A program made the position numbers and the translations under genes. A stretch of DNA of 64,000 bases from Microbacterium sp. MYb45 (lineage in GTDB: Bacteria > Actinomycetota > Actinomycetes > Actinomycetales > Microbacteriaceae), in assembly GCF_002979655.1 (NCBI RefSeq), contig NZ_PCPG01000011.1:1-64000 (forward strand), given 5' to 3'. The notes beneath the pieces were generated by a model that did not search any database, was not told the DNA's origin, and was given only the letters and a program-made list of their open reading frames with translations. Positions 8,214 through 17,110 of this stretch are shown here, in pieces. The first letter of the stretch is position 1. The number at the start of each line of letters is the position of its first letter.

Positions 8214-9251
8214 CTACTCCCGCTTCCGAGTGACCGCGCGCTGCAGCAGCACGAAGACCAACAGGATGCCGCCGGTGATGATGGTCGTCATCTCCGGCGG
8301 GATGCCGCCGTCACGGGTGATCAGCACGTTCATCAGGCCGAGAACCAGCGCACCGATGACCGACCCGAGCACGTAGCCGTAGGCGCCGGTGAGCACCGTG
8401 CCGCCGATCACGGCCGCAGCGATCGCGTCGAGCTCCCACCCGATGCCGGTGATGTTCTGCGCCGTGCCGAGTCGTGCTGTGTAGAGCACGGCGGCGAGTC
8501 CGGCGAGCGAACCGCTGATCACGTAGACCAGCACCTTGGTCCGATGCACCGGCAGCCCCATCAGGAGCGCCGAGCTCTCGGACCCGCCGATCGCGTACAC
8601 CGTGCGGCCGGTGCGGGTGCGGTGCAGGACGAAGAAGGCCACTGCGACGACGATCACCGCGATCACCACGGCCGGCGTGATGACGAGGTCGTTCACCTTG
8701 GGTCCGTCGACGATCTTGAGCTGCACGCCGATCCACCGGATCGGAGAGTCCTCGCCGAGGCGCTCCGGCTTGGTGCTCAGCAGCGAGGCGAGCCCGCGCC
8801 CGAGGAACATCATGGCCAGCGTCGCGATGAACGGCTGCACGTTGAAGTATCGGATCAGGACGCCGGACACCACGCCGAATGCCGCGCCGATCCCGATCAT
8901 GGCGACGATCACGGCGAGCGCGTTCCAGCCCGCGTTCGAGAGCATCACCCCGGCCACCGAGGACAGCGCGATGATCGACCCGACCGACAGGTCGATGCCA
9001 CCGGTGAGGATGACGAAGGTCAGTGCGACCGCCAACACGATCAGGTGCGCGTTGTTGATGAGCAGGTTCGAGAGCGTGTTCGCCTGCACGATGCGCCCGT
9101 AGGCGATCTCGCCGAACACGACCATGCCGACGAAGATGACCACCGAGGCGATGGTGGGGAGCACCGAGGGGTTCGCGGTGATCACGCGTCGGATCCGGTC
9201 GAGGAGCGTCTCGGTCTCGTTCAGGGCGGGAGCCGCCGTCGCCACGCTCAT
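8214..9251 (-). CDS. CUT2 sugar ABC permease, YjfF-like (module B)
   Basis: A 345-residue permease of the ribose/galactofuranose (RbsC-like) family, with the hallmark LTGGIDLSVGSI near residue 80 and NVQPFIATLAMMFLGRGLA further on. About nine hydrophobic stretches are visible. Its start overlaps the stop of the preceding permease gene by ATGA, so translation is coupled. Gene order on the minus strand (binding protein, ATPase, permease, permease) matches E. coli ytfQ-ytfR-ytfT-yjfF exactly, and this gene is in the yjfF place. It ends only 9 bases from the convergent GH127 gene, with no terminator visible between them. Confidence 0.92.
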   Translation of the reverse strand: MSVATAAPALNETETLLDRIRRVITANPSVLPTIASVVIFVGMVVFGEIAYGRIVQANTLSNLLINNAHLIVLAVALTFVILTGGIDLSVGSIIALSSVAGVMLSNAGWNALAVIVAMIGIGAAFGVVSGVLIRYFNVQPFIATLAMMFLGRGLASLLSTKPERLGEDSPIRWIGVQLKIVDGPKVNDLVITPAVVIAVIVVAVAFFVLHRTRTGRTVYAIGGSESSALLMGLPVHRTKVLVYVISGSLAGLAAVLYTARLGTAQNITGIGWELDAIAAAVIGGTVLTGAYGYVLGSVIGALVLGLMNVLITRDGGIPPEMTTIITGGILLVFVLLQRAVTRKRE

Positions 9252-10321
9252 GCGGACACCTCCTCTTTCTGTGCGGCCGGTTCGACCGGTGCGGAGCGGC
9301 GCCTTCTGCGGAACCAGCTGCGCACGCGTTCGGACTGGAGCAGGCACAGCGCGACGATCACGATGGCCTTGAATGCCGGCGTCGCCGACGACGAGATGCC
9401 GAGGTAGAGGACGGTCTTATCGAGCGTCGCGATCAACAGCGCTCCGACGAAGGCGCCGCTCAGCGAGAACTTGCCCCCGGCGAGCGATGCCCCGCCGATG
9501 ACGACGGCGAGGATGGCATCGAGCTCCAGCTGGTACCCGGTGCGGGAGATATCGACGGTCATGACGCTGCCGACCGACATGATGCCGGCGACACCGGCCA
9601 GCACGCCGCTGAGGATGTACGTCGTCAGCAGGAGGCCCTTGGGCTTGATGCCGGCCATGCGGCTCGCCCGCGGGTTGATGCCGATGGCCTCGATCATGAG
9701 GCCGAGGGCGCTGCGGCGCACGACCCAGCCGACGGCGAGCACCAGCAGCACCGCCAGGATGAACACGACCGGGATGCCGAGCACGAAGCCGTTCGAGATC
9801 CAGCGGAACGCATCGTTGGACGCCGTGGTGTTCTGACCGCCGGTGATCACCTTGGCGATGCCGCGCCCGGCGAGCATCAGCACGAGCGTGGCGATGAACG
9901 GCTGCAGCCCGACGTAGGCGACGAGCACCCCGTTGACCGCCCCGAGGATACCGGTGATCAGCAGCGCGAGGCCGACGGCGCCGAGTGCTCCCCCCACCCC
10001 GGCCGACGGGTCGGCGGCACTGAGGAACTCCATCGAGACGGCGCCCGCGACGGCCATGAGCGAGCCGACCGAGAGGTCGATGCCACCGGTGGCGATCACG
10101 AGGGACATCCCGATGGCGATCATCATGATGGGCGCCGCCTGGCGCAGGATGTCGATGACGTTGCCGACCAGGTTGCCGTTGTTCGGGTTGATCGACACAG
10201 CCAGATACGTCGGGTCCTTGAGCACGTTCAGGGCGAGCAGCGCGACGATGGCGACGATCCCCCAGAAGAAGGGCTTGTGGATCAGGTCGCGCCAGATGGT
10301 GGAGCCGGTTGCGGCGGTCAT
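9248..10321 (-). CDS. CUT2 sugar ABC permease, YtfT-like (module B)
   Basis: A 357-residue inner-membrane permease. It carries the CUT2 signature ATGGIDLSVGSLMAVAGAV and GLQPFIATLVLMLAGRGIAKVITGG, plus the conserved ASRMAGIKPKGLLLTTYILSG loop. Its ATG overlaps the ATPase stop (TCATCG on the plus strand) and its stop overlaps the next permease start, so it sits in the middle of a tightly coupled operon. It pairs with the 8214-9251 product to form the channel. The order and the YtfQ-like binding protein support galactofuranose or a related furanose as substrate. Ribose or other pentoses remain possible. Confidence 0.92.
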   Translation of the reverse strand: MTAATGSTIWRDLIHKPFFWGIVAIVALLALNVLKDPTYLAVSINPNNGNLVGNVIDILRQAAPIMMIAIGMSLVIATGGIDLSVGSLMAVAGAVSMEFLSAADPSAGVGGALGAVGLALLITGILGAVNGVLVAYVGLQPFIATLVLMLAGRGIAKVITGGQNTTASNDAFRWISNGFVLGIPVVFILAVLLVLAVGWVVRRSALGLMIEAIGINPRASRMAGIKPKGLLLTTYILSGVLAGVAGIMSVGSVMTVDISRTGYQLELDAILAVVIGGASLAGGKFSLSGAFVGALLIATLDKTVLYLGISSSATPAFKAIVIVALCLLQSERVRSWFRRRRRSAPVEPAAQKEEVSA

Positions 10322-11925
10322 CGCGCTGCCTCCTTGTCAGTGGTGTGAGCGATGCTATCCGGCAGCGCGCCGTCGGTTTCGTCGAGGGTCTCGGCCGCCG
10401 CTTCCACGCCGTGCGCGGCGATCACGTCGACGACCACCTGGGCGGTGACGTCCGGTCCGTTCTGGATCTCGCCGATCTTGCGGTGGTCCTTCAGCACGAC
10501 GATCCGCTCGGACAGCCGGACCACCTCTTCGAGCTCGGACGAGATGAAGACCACGGCGACGCCCTCTTCCGCGAGTTCGGCCACCGCCTCCTGGATCTCG
10601 GCCTTGGCGCCCACGTCGATGCCGCGGGTGGGCTCGTCGAGGATGAGGAGTTCGGGCCGCGTCGCCAGCCAGCGGCCGAGCAGCACCTTCTGCTGGTTGC
10701 CGCCCGAGAGGTTCTTGATCATCCGGTCGGGATCGGCGGGGCGCACGTTCAGCTGCGCGATGTACTTCTCGACGATCGCGTCCTGCTCCTTGCGGGGCAT
10801 GGGCCGCGCCCAGCCGCGCTCGGCCTGCACGGCGAGGATGATGTTCTCGCGCACGGTCAGGTCTCCGACGATGCCCTCGTCGCGGCGGTTCTCGGTCGAG
10901 AACGCGATGCGCAGGGCGAGCGCTTCGGCGGGCGACTTCAGCTCGACGCGGTGACCGTGCAGCTCGATCGTCCCGCCGTCGGTGCGGTCTGCTCCGTAGA
11001 GCAGCCGGGCGAGTTCGGTGCGTCCGGAGCCGAGCAGGCCCGCGACGCCGATCACCTCGCCGGGGCGGATGTCGAGGTCGGTGGGCTCGACCGCGCCGCG
11101 ACGCGTGATGCCGGATGCGGACAGCAGCGGCTTCTCCTCGGCGTCACGGGGTGCGCGTCGACGGTTGCCGCCGAGCGACTTCAGCGCGTCGAGGTCCTTG
11201 CCGATCATGGTCGAGATGAGCGCGTGCCGGTCGAGGTCACGGGTGAGGTACTCGCCTTCGTAACGGCCGTTGCGCAGCACGGTGAGGCGGTCGCTGATCG
11301 CATAGACCTGATCGAGGAAGTGCGAGACGAAGAGGATCGCGACCCCCTGGTCGCGCAGCGAGCGGATCACGGTGAAGAGGCCGTCGACCTCGGCGGCATC
11401 CAGGCTCGATGTGGGCTCGTCGAGGATGAGGACCTTGGCCTTGATCGCCATGGCCCGGCTGATCGCGACGAGCTGCTGCAGGGCGATCGAGAGGGTGGAG
11501 AGAGGTCGGCGGGTGTCGAGGTGTCCGAGTCCGAGCCGGCTGAGGGCCTCGGTGGCCGCGCGATGAGTGGCCGACCAGTTGATGCCGAACGGACCGCGGC
11601 GCTCGTGCCCGAGCATGACGTTCTCGCCGATGGAGAGGTTCGGCGCCAGATTGACCTCTTGGTACACGGTCGAGATGCCGGCGTCCTGGGCGTCTCCGGC
11701 TCCGGTGAAGCTGCGCTCCTGGCCGGTCACGACGATCGACCCGGAGTCGATGCGGTAGACGCCGGTGAGGGCCTTGATCAACGTCGACTTGCCGGCGCCG
11801 TTCTCCCCCATGAGGGCGTGCACCTCACCGGGGAACAGGCGGAAGTCGACCCCGTCGAGGGCTTTCACACCGGGGAATCCGATCGATATCCCGCGCATCT
11901 CGACGATGGGGAGTTCTTCGTTCAT
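10318..11925 (-). CDS. CUT2 sugar ABC ATPase, YtfR-like (module B)
   Basis: A 535-residue double ATPase. Domain 1 has Walker A GENGAGKST near residue 40, a degenerate signature (LSIALQQ) and Walker B VLILDEPTSSLD. Domain 2 has the altered P-loop GLLGSGRTEL typical of RbsA/MglA-type proteins, the full signature LSGGNQQKVLLGRWLA and Walker B LLILDEPTRGID. The ATG at 11925 has GGAG 8 bases upstream; a GTG one codon earlier is an alternative. It powers the two permeases it overlaps. A paralogue lies at 13191-14738; the two share most of domain 1, for example RLFPGEVHA, GENVMLG or ENVMLGRERRG, and GVAILF. Confidence 0.93.
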   Translation of the reverse strand: MNEELPIVEMRGISIGFPGVKALDGVDFRLFPGEVHALMGENGAGKSTLIKALTGVYRIDSGSIVVTGQERSFTGAGDAQDAGISTVYQEVNLAPNLSIGENVMLGHERRGPFGINWSATHRAATEALSRLGLGHLDTRRPLSTLSIALQQLVAISRAMAIKAKVLILDEPTSSLDAAEVDGLFTVIRSLRDQGVAILFVSHFLDQVYAISDRLTVLRNGRYEGEYLTRDLDRHALISTMIGKDLDALKSLGGNRRRAPRDAEEKPLLSASGITRRGAVEPTDLDIRPGEVIGVAGLLGSGRTELARLLYGADRTDGGTIELHGHRVELKSPAEALALRIAFSTENRRDEGIVGDLTVRENIILAVQAERGWARPMPRKEQDAIVEKYIAQLNVRPADPDRMIKNLSGGNQQKVLLGRWLATRPELLILDEPTRGIDVGAKAEIQEAVAELAEEGVAVVFISSELEEVVRLSERIVVLKDHRKIGEIQNGPDVTAQVVVDVIAAHGVEAAAETLDETDGALPDSIAHTTDKEAAR

Positions 11926-11945
11926 CACTGTCTCTCCGTCCGGGT

Positions 11946-11978
11946 GCCCGGGTGGCGCGCTGCGGGCGCCACCCGGGC
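11946..11978 (-). other. Stem-loop between binding-protein and ATPase genes (module B)
   Basis: GCCCGGGTGGCGC at 11946-11958 pairs perfectly over 13 bases with GCGCCACCCGGGC at 11966-11978, with a 7-base loop. It lies 28 bases past the binding-protein stop and 20 bases before the ATPase start in transcription order. There is no T-run after it, so partial termination or 3'-end protection of the binding-protein message is more likely than a full stop. A like structure follows the binding-protein genes of modules A and E. Confidence 0.68.
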
Positions 11979-12006
11979 GGGGTGCCGGATCACTCCGGCG
12001 TCGGGT

Positions 12007-13011
12007 TCAGTACTTGCGGTCCGCCAGCACGGCCTGCGCGGCTTCGGCGGAGTCGAACGCCTCGCTCGGGACGACGATGTACGACTCGACCTCGTCACCG
12101 GCGAGCGCCTTCTCGACGACCTCCATCGCGGTCTCGCCGAACAGCGGGTTGTACTCGTGCACGTAGCTGAGCTGACCGTCGGCGAGCGCCTGCATGGCGT
12201 TCTTGGTGCCGTCGATCGTGGCGATCTTCACGTCTTCGCCGACGACGAGGCCGGCTTCTTCGGCCGCCTGCGCGGCGCCGAGGCCCATCTCGTCGTTCTG
12301 CGCGAACACGAGCTGGATGTCGTTGTTCGCCGACTTGAGCATCGTCTCGAAGACGCTCTTGCCCTCTTCGGCCGACCAGTTCGCGGTCTGCGCGTCGAGC
12401 TTCGTCAGCGCGGCGTCACCGAGGCCCTCGTCGAAGCCCTCGTTGCGCTCGTTCACGACGCCGACGCCGGCCGGACCCTCGAGCACGACGTAGTTGCCGC
12501 CATCGGGGAAGGTGGCGGCCGCCCACGTGCCGACCTCCTTCGCGACCTCGACGTTGTCGGGGGCGATGCGGGTGACGTAGAGGCTGTCGTCGTCGGGCTC
12601 GATGCCACGGTCGAGCAGGATCACCGGGATCTCGGCCTCCTGCGCTCGCTTGAGGGAGTCCTCCCAGCCCGAGGCCTCGGTCGCCGACAGCAGGATCACG
12701 TCGACACCCTCGTCGACGAACGACGTGAACGCGTCGATCTGCGACTTCTGGTCGAGGTTGGTGGCGGGGGCGTACTTGAGCTCGTATCCGGCGTCCTCCG
12801 TGAAGGTGTCCTGGATGTTCTGCTCGTTGGCCTCGCGCCACGCGCCTTCGGGGCCGACGGCGACGAAACCGACCGTGGTCAGCTCGTCGGAGCCGCCATC
12901 GCCGCCGGCTTCTCCGTCGGTTCCTCCGGACGAGCAGGCGGCAAGGCCGATGGTGAGTGCGCCGGCTGCGACCAGACCGAGCGCGATGCGGATGCGCTTC
13001 TTCGCGGACAT
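12007..13011 (-). CDS. Galactofuranose-type substrate-binding lipoprotein, YtfQ-like
   Basis: A 334-residue pentose/hexose-binding lipoprotein. The signal peptide ends in LAAC with the lipid Cys at residue 26. The mature protein reads TTVGFVAVGPEGAWREANEQNIQDTF, and later IPVILLDRGIEPDDDSLYVTRIAPDN. Both stretches parallel E. coli YtfQ, including the Trp-Arg of the sugar pocket (GxWR) and the LLDR segment. It is the first gene of the four-gene importer and lies 179 bases downstream of the second-ATPase gene, with operator-like palindromes in between. It likely binds a furanose; YtfQ itself binds galactofuranose and tolerates arabinofuranose, which fits the arabinofuranosidase neighbours. Confidence 0.9.
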   Translation of the reverse strand: MSAKKRIRIALGLVAAGALTIGLAACSSGGTDGEAGGDGGSDELTTVGFVAVGPEGAWREANEQNIQDTFTEDAGYELKYAPATNLDQKSQIDAFTSFVDEGVDVILLSATEASGWEDSLKRAQEAEIPVILLDRGIEPDDDSLYVTRIAPDNVEVAKEVGTWAAATFPDGGNYVVLEGPAGVGVVNERNEGFDEGLGDAALTKLDAQTANWSAEEGKSVFETMLKSANNDIQLVFAQNDEMGLGAAQAAEEAGLVVGEDVKIATIDGTKNAMQALADGQLSYVHEYNPLFGETAMEVVEKALAGDEVESYIVVPSEAFDSAEAAQAVLADRKY

Positions 13012-13111
13012 GTTCTCCTCCTTGAGATGCCGGTAGTCAGCCCGGCAATGGTGGACCTGACGTGGTCCCTTGCGTGAGTGCAGGACAGCGGCACTGCCTA
13101 TCCTGCGGCGA

Positions 13112-13195
13112 TGTTACCGGGAACAATTTCTGGAACACAAGGATTGTTCCAAAAATCAGGAATGTTCCAGCGGCGAGGTTCTGTTACCGATCACA
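13112..13195. promoter_or_regulatory. Operator cluster upstream of the YtfQ-like gene
   Basis: TGTTACCGGGAACA (13112-13125) is a 14-base palindrome with one mismatched pair. TGGAACA and TGTTCCA (13131-13137 and 13145-13151) form a second inverted repeat with a 7-base spacer. TGTTACCGATCACA (13182-13195) is a weaker copy of the first, partly inside the end of the ATPase gene. The same TGTTACCGnGAACA motif recurs upstream of the LacI gene at 15783-15796, so the LacI at 14735-15754 is the likely binder. This region is the promoter of the binding-protein operon. Confidence 0.65.
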
Positions 13196-14738
13196 ATTCC
13201 GCGTCAGGACCGGGATCCGCGGCGATCATCTCCACCACAGTGTCGACCGTGACACCCGGCCCGTTACTGAGTTCGCCGATCTTCTCGCGGTCTTTCAGCA
13301 CGATGATGCGGTCGCTCAGGCGCACGACCTCCTCCAGTTCCGAGGAGATGAAGACCACGGCCACCCCGTCGCCCGCGAGCTGACTGATCCGGCGCTGCAC
13401 GTCGAGCTTGGCCGCGATGTCGATCCCCCGCGTCGGCTCGTCGAGGATGAGCACGTGCGGGCGCACGGCGAGCGCGCGCGCCAGCAGCACCTTCTGCTGC
13501 GTCCCCCCGGAGAGCAGCTTGACCGGTCTGTCGAGGTCGGCGGGAGACAGATGCAGCGCCTCGACATAGGTGTCGACGATCGCCGCCTCCTCGGCCGCCG
13601 ACAGCGGCCGCGCCCAGCCGCGCAGCGCCTGCAGCGACAGGATCATGTTCTCCCGGGCGGTCAGATCACCGATGATGCCCTGCGTGCGTCTGCTCTCGGC
13701 CGACAGCGCGATGCGATGGCGCAGCGCGGCCGACGGACTGCGCAGTTCCACGCGTTCGCCGTCCACCCACAGTTCGCCGCTATCGGTCCGCGTCGTGCCG
13801 CTGAGGAGTGCCGCGAGCTCCGAGCGTCCGGATCCGCGGAGGCCGGCCAGACCGACGATCTCGCCCCGCTGCACCTCGAAGTCGGTCCGTTCGAACTCGC
13901 CCCGCCGCCCGACGTCCGTGGCGCGCATCGCGGGCTCTCCGTCCGAGGCGTAGTGATGCGCCTTGCGTTCCGAGCCGAGTGCCCGCAGCCCGTCGAGGTC
14001 CTTGCCGAGCATCTTCGAGATGAGGTCCGCCCGCTCGAGGTCCCGCGTGGCATACTCGCCGATCCGCCGACCACCGCGCAGCACCGTCATCCGGTCACTG
14101 ATCGCGAAGGCCTGCTCGAGGAAGTGCGTGATGAAGAGGATGGCCACCCCGCGCTCCCGCAGACCGCGGATCACCCGCATGAGCGTGGCGACCTCCTCCT
14201 GGTCGAGGCTCGAGGTCGGCTCGTCGAGGACCAGGACCCTCGGGTCGTCCACGACGGCGCGGGCCAAGGCGACGAGCTGCTTCTGCGCCGGCGTCAGCAT
14301 CGACAGCGGTGTCTTCGGATCGAGGTCGTCGAGCCCCAATCGCGCCAGGGCACCCGCGGCATCCGCTCGCGTGCGCTTCCAGTCGATGCCGAAGTACCCG
14401 CGACGCTCGCGGCCCAGCATGACGTTCTCGGCGACGCTGAGATTCGGGGCCAGCTGCGTCTCCTGGAACACCGTGGCGATGCCGGCGGCACGACTGTCGG
14501 CGACACCACCGAACCGGCGCGGTTCACCGTCGACGAAGACGGCTCCGGCATCGGGGGCGCGCGTACCCGTCAGCACCGAGACCAGGGTCGACTTACCGGC
14601 CGCGTTCTCTCCCATCACGGCATGCACCTCGCCGGGGAAGAGCCGAAAGTCGACATCGTCGAGCGCCCGCGCCCCCGGGAACTCGACCGTGATCCCCTGC
14701 AGCCGGACGAGCGGCTCCGGGGTGTGCTCGGCGCTCAC
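13191..14738 (-). CDS. Second CUT2 sugar ABC ATPase, paralogue of the YtfR-like protein
   Basis: A 515-residue double ATPase. Domain 1 has Walker A GENAAGKST, Walker B VLVLDEPTSSLD and a degenerate signature (LSMLTPAQKQ). Domain 2 has GLRGSGRSEL, an intact LSGGTQQKVLLARALA and VLILDEPTRGID. It starts with GTG, overlapping the LacI stop as GTGA, so LacI and this ATPase form one transcript. No permease of its own follows; the next gene is the YtfQ-like binding protein across an operator-bearing gap. It may serve as an alternative ATPase for the module B permeases or energise permeases elsewhere. All nucleotide-binding motifs look intact, so it is not obviously decayed. Confidence 0.92.
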   Translation of the reverse strand: MSAEHTPEPLVRLQGITVEFPGARALDDVDFRLFPGEVHAVMGENAAGKSTLVSVLTGTRAPDAGAVFVDGEPRRFGGVADSRAAGIATVFQETQLAPNLSVAENVMLGRERRGYFGIDWKRTRADAAGALARLGLDDLDPKTPLSMLTPAQKQLVALARAVVDDPRVLVLDEPTSSLDQEEVATLMRVIRGLRERGVAILFITHFLEQAFAISDRMTVLRGGRRIGEYATRDLERADLISKMLGKDLDGLRALGSERKAHHYASDGEPAMRATDVGRRGEFERTDFEVQRGEIVGLAGLRGSGRSELAALLSGTTRTDSGELWVDGERVELRSPSAALRHRIALSAESRRTQGIIGDLTARENMILSLQALRGWARPLSAAEEAAIVDTYVEALHLSPADLDRPVKLLSGGTQQKVLLARALAVRPHVLILDEPTRGIDIAAKLDVQRRISQLAGDGVAVVFISSELEEVVRLSDRIIVLKDREKIGELSNGPGVTVDTVVEMIAADPGPDAEL

Positions 14739-15754
14739 CGCCCCTCCCGCGGGGCGGCCGACGAGGCGCGCGGCACCAGCTCGGTCGGGATCCGGGTCAG
14801 CGCCGGGATCTCGCGCCCCTCGATCGCGGCACGGAGCATCTCGACGACGGCAATGCCGAGAGCCCCGAAATCCTGGCGGACGGTCGTGAGGGGCGGAACG
14901 AAGTGGCGAGCGAGCGGCACGTCGTCGAAGCCGACGACGCTGATGTCGTTCGGCACATCGAAGCCCTTGTCGTGCAGGCCGTGGATGAGCCCGATCGCCA
15001 TGTCGTCGTTGGCCGCGAACACGGCCGTGTAGTCGGGGAGCCGCTGCAGACCCCTCGCGAAGTCATAGGCGAAGTCGGCGGACCAGTCCCCCACGACGAT
15101 CGGCCGTTCGCGGATGCCCCACGACTTGGCTCGGGAGTGGAACGCCCGCTCCCTGGCGCGCGCGTCCAGCCAGTCCAGCGGTCCGGAGATGTGCAGGATG
15201 TCGCGGTGTCCGAGCGCGACGAGGTGATCGACCACGAGGGTGGTCCCGGCGTGCTGGTCGATCGACACCGTGAGGAAGGTCGGGTCCGCATCGGCCTTGA
15301 CGACGAGCATCGGCACGTTGATCGCGATCCTTCGCAGCGCGGCCACGGACGACGAGCGCGGAGCGATCACGCAGAGGGCATCGACGCCCTGCGTGACGAG
15401 GTGGTCCACCGCCTCCTGCGGGGTGAGCGTGTCACCTTCATGGAGCGCAATCGGCGTGACCGAGTAGCCGGCCGCGCGCGACGACATCTCCACCGCGCGC
15501 AGGATGCTCGTGGGGCCGTACGCCACCGCGCTCTCGACGATCACGCCGATGCGCTGCGTGCGCTGGGTGGCCAGCGCTCTGGCGACCAGGTTGGGGCGGT
15601 AGTCGAGCTCTTCGATCGCCTCGAGCACGCGCCGCCGGGTGTCGGGCTTGATGTTGGGGTGGTCGTTCAGCACCCGGGAGACGGTCATGTGCGACACCCC
15701 GGCGATCGTCGCGACCTGCCGGATGTTGGGCTTGTCCGAGCCGACGTTCACCAT
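14735..15754 (-). CDS. LacI-family transcriptional regulator (module B)
   Basis: A 339-residue LacI regulator. The HTH reads IRQVATIAGVSHMTVSRVLNDHP at about residues 10-32. The effector domain contains SVDQHAG, FAANDDMAIGLIHGLHDKG and ISVVGFDDVPLA. The ATG at 15754 was chosen over the GTG at 15760 because GGAGG lies 5 bases before the ATG and abuts the GTG. It is co-transcribed with the second ATPase. The motif TGTTACCGnGAACA, 29 bases upstream of its ATG and again before the YtfQ-like gene, is the likely operator, giving autorepression and control of the importer. Confidence 0.94.
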   Translation of the reverse strand: MVNVGSDKPNIRQVATIAGVSHMTVSRVLNDHPNIKPDTRRRVLEAIEELDYRPNLVARALATQRTQRIGVIVESAVAYGPTSILRAVEMSSRAAGYSVTPIALHEGDTLTPQEAVDHLVTQGVDALCVIAPRSSSVAALRRIAINVPMLVVKADADPTFLTVSIDQHAGTTLVVDHLVALGHRDILHISGPLDWLDARARERAFHSRAKSWGIRERPIVVGDWSADFAYDFARGLQRLPDYTAVFAANDDMAIGLIHGLHDKGFDVPNDISVVGFDDVPLARHFVPPLTTVRQDFGALGIAVVEMLRAAIEGREIPALTRIPTELVPRASSAAPREGR

Positions 15755-15782
15755 GCGCACCTCCGTCGGCTGCTCCGGTGAA

Positions 15783-15796
15783 TGTTACCGAGAACA
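15783..15796. promoter_or_regulatory. Operator TGTTACCGAGAACA of the module B LacI
   Basis: A 14-base imperfect palindrome lies 29 bases before the LacI ATG. It matches the palindrome at 13112-13125 at 13 of 14 positions, which links the two promoters. Arms TGTT/AACA are conserved in both. Confidence 0.65.
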
Positions 15797-15821
15797 ACCC
15801 AGGGGGTGCAACGACCTCCGC

Positions 15822-17081
15822 CTACAGTCCGAGGCGCTCCAGGTACGGGTTCACCAGGCGGCGCTCGGGGTCGTAGCGGACGGCGAGCGCGGCGAAGTCG
15901 TCCCATCGCGAGTACCGCGAGCGCGTCTCGGCACCGTCGAGCGTGAACACCTTGCCCCAGTGCGGGCGGGCGGACTCGGGCAGCGCAGCCTCGATCGTCG
16001 GGAGCAGGGCGCGAACCGCGGCCTCGTCGGGCTTCCAGGTGAAGTGCAGGCCGACGGCATCCGCCCCGTACGACGAGCTGAGCCACAGGTCGTCCGCGCG
16101 CACGGTGCGGATCTCGTTCACGAGCAGCAGCGGCGCGATCTGCCCGGCGAGCGTGCGCACGGCCTGGATCGCGGCGACCGCATCCGCCCGGGGCACGAGG
16201 TACTCGCTCTGTATCTCAGCGCCGGCCGACGGCGTGAACTCGAGCTTGAAGTGCGCCAGCCGCTCGAACCACGGTCCCGACACCCCGAGCTGCTCGGTGC
16301 ACGCGACCGGGTCGACGCCGAGGATCGGATGCCGCTTGCTCACCGCCGGCACCGCGCCGAGCTTCTCGAACAGCGACTCCCGCGCGGCCTCGCGCGCCTC
16401 GGGCTGCCGCTGCTTGACCCAGATCTGGTCGACGAAGTCGGTGCGCTCCCAGGTCGAGAACAGGCTCACGCTGGTGCCGATGGAAGTCACGTCGTCGAAG
16501 TCGGCGAGCACGGCGTCCCAGTCCGGCCGCTCGAACACGTGCTGGGCGACCTCGTAGGTCGGCTCGACGTCGAGCGTCACGTCGAGCACGGCGCCGAGCG
16601 CGCCGAGGCTCACGACCGCACCGTCGAAGTCGGCGTCGCCGCGCTCGAGCGTGCGCGTCTCGCCTGAGGGCGTGAGAATCGTCAGGCCCCGGACCGCGCT
16701 CGCGAGCGAGCCGATCGCGTCACCCGAACCGTGCGTCCCGGTGGCGACCGCACCGGCGATCGAGATGTGCGGCAGCGAGGCGAGGTTGGCGAGCGCGAGC
16801 CCCTCGGCCTCGAGCAGCGGCGCGATGTCGCCGTAGCGGGCGGCGCCTGCGACCTTCACGGCCGTGCGGTTCGTGTTCACCTCGAACACCGCGGGCAGAC
16901 AGTCGAGCGCGATGAGCACACCGTCGGTGTCGGCGATGTCGTTGAAGCAGTGCCGCGACCCGAGGAAGCGCACCGGTCCGCCCTGGCCGAGCAGAGCACC
17001 GAGCTCGTCGACCGTCCCCGGGTGCGCGATCGTCGAGGCCCGGTACGTGAGGTTGCCTGCCCAGTTGCGTTCGGTGGTCAT
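15822..17081 (-). CDS. FAD-linked alditol oxidase / aldonolactone oxidase family
   Basis: A 419-residue VAO-type flavoprotein. The N-terminal FAD domain has GSRHCFND at residues 41-48, where His44 sits at the place of the covalent FAD histidine in Streptomyces alditol oxidase. GTHGSG follows at about 115-120. The C-terminal HWGK, starting at residue 374, is a hallmark of the D-arabinono-1,4-lactone oxidase/alditol oxidase family. There is no signal peptide, so it acts in the cytoplasm, oxidising a polyol (xylitol, sorbitol, arabinitol) or aldonolactone with O2 and giving H2O2. It is divergent from the LacI gene at 17160, and the shared 78-base gap contains the palindrome TACATCGATGTA, so it is likely part of that regulon. 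Substrate choice among polyols is not decidable from motifs. Confidence 0.88.
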   Translation of the reverse strand: MTTERNWAGNLTYRASTIAHPGTVDELGALLGQGGPVRFLGSRHCFNDIADTDGVLIALDCLPAVFEVNTNRTAVKVAGAARYGDIAPLLEAEGLALANLASLPHISIAGAVATGTHGSGDAIGSLASAVRGLTILTPSGETRTLERGDADFDGAVVSLGALGAVLDVTLDVEPTYEVAQHVFERPDWDAVLADFDDVTSIGTSVSLFSTWERTDFVDQIWVKQRQPEAREAARESLFEKLGAVPAVSKRHPILGVDPVACTEQLGVSGPWFERLAHFKLEFTPSAGAEIQSEYLVPRADAVAAIQAVRTLAGQIAPLLLVNEIRTVRADDLWLSSSYGADAVGLHFTWKPDEAAVRALLPTIEAALPESARPHWGKVFTLDGAETRSRYSRWDDFAALAVRYDPERRLVNPYLERLGL

Positions 17082-17110
17082 GGCGCCATGATAGCCAGGG
17101 CGGCGCTGAC

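Noticed and set aside
10309-13077. Long open frame on the plus strand (over 900 codons) opposite the importer genes
   Set aside because: It is antisense to clear ATPase and binding-protein genes, is Arg/His/Asp/Val-rich without any known motif, and is explained by high GC at third positions of the real genes.
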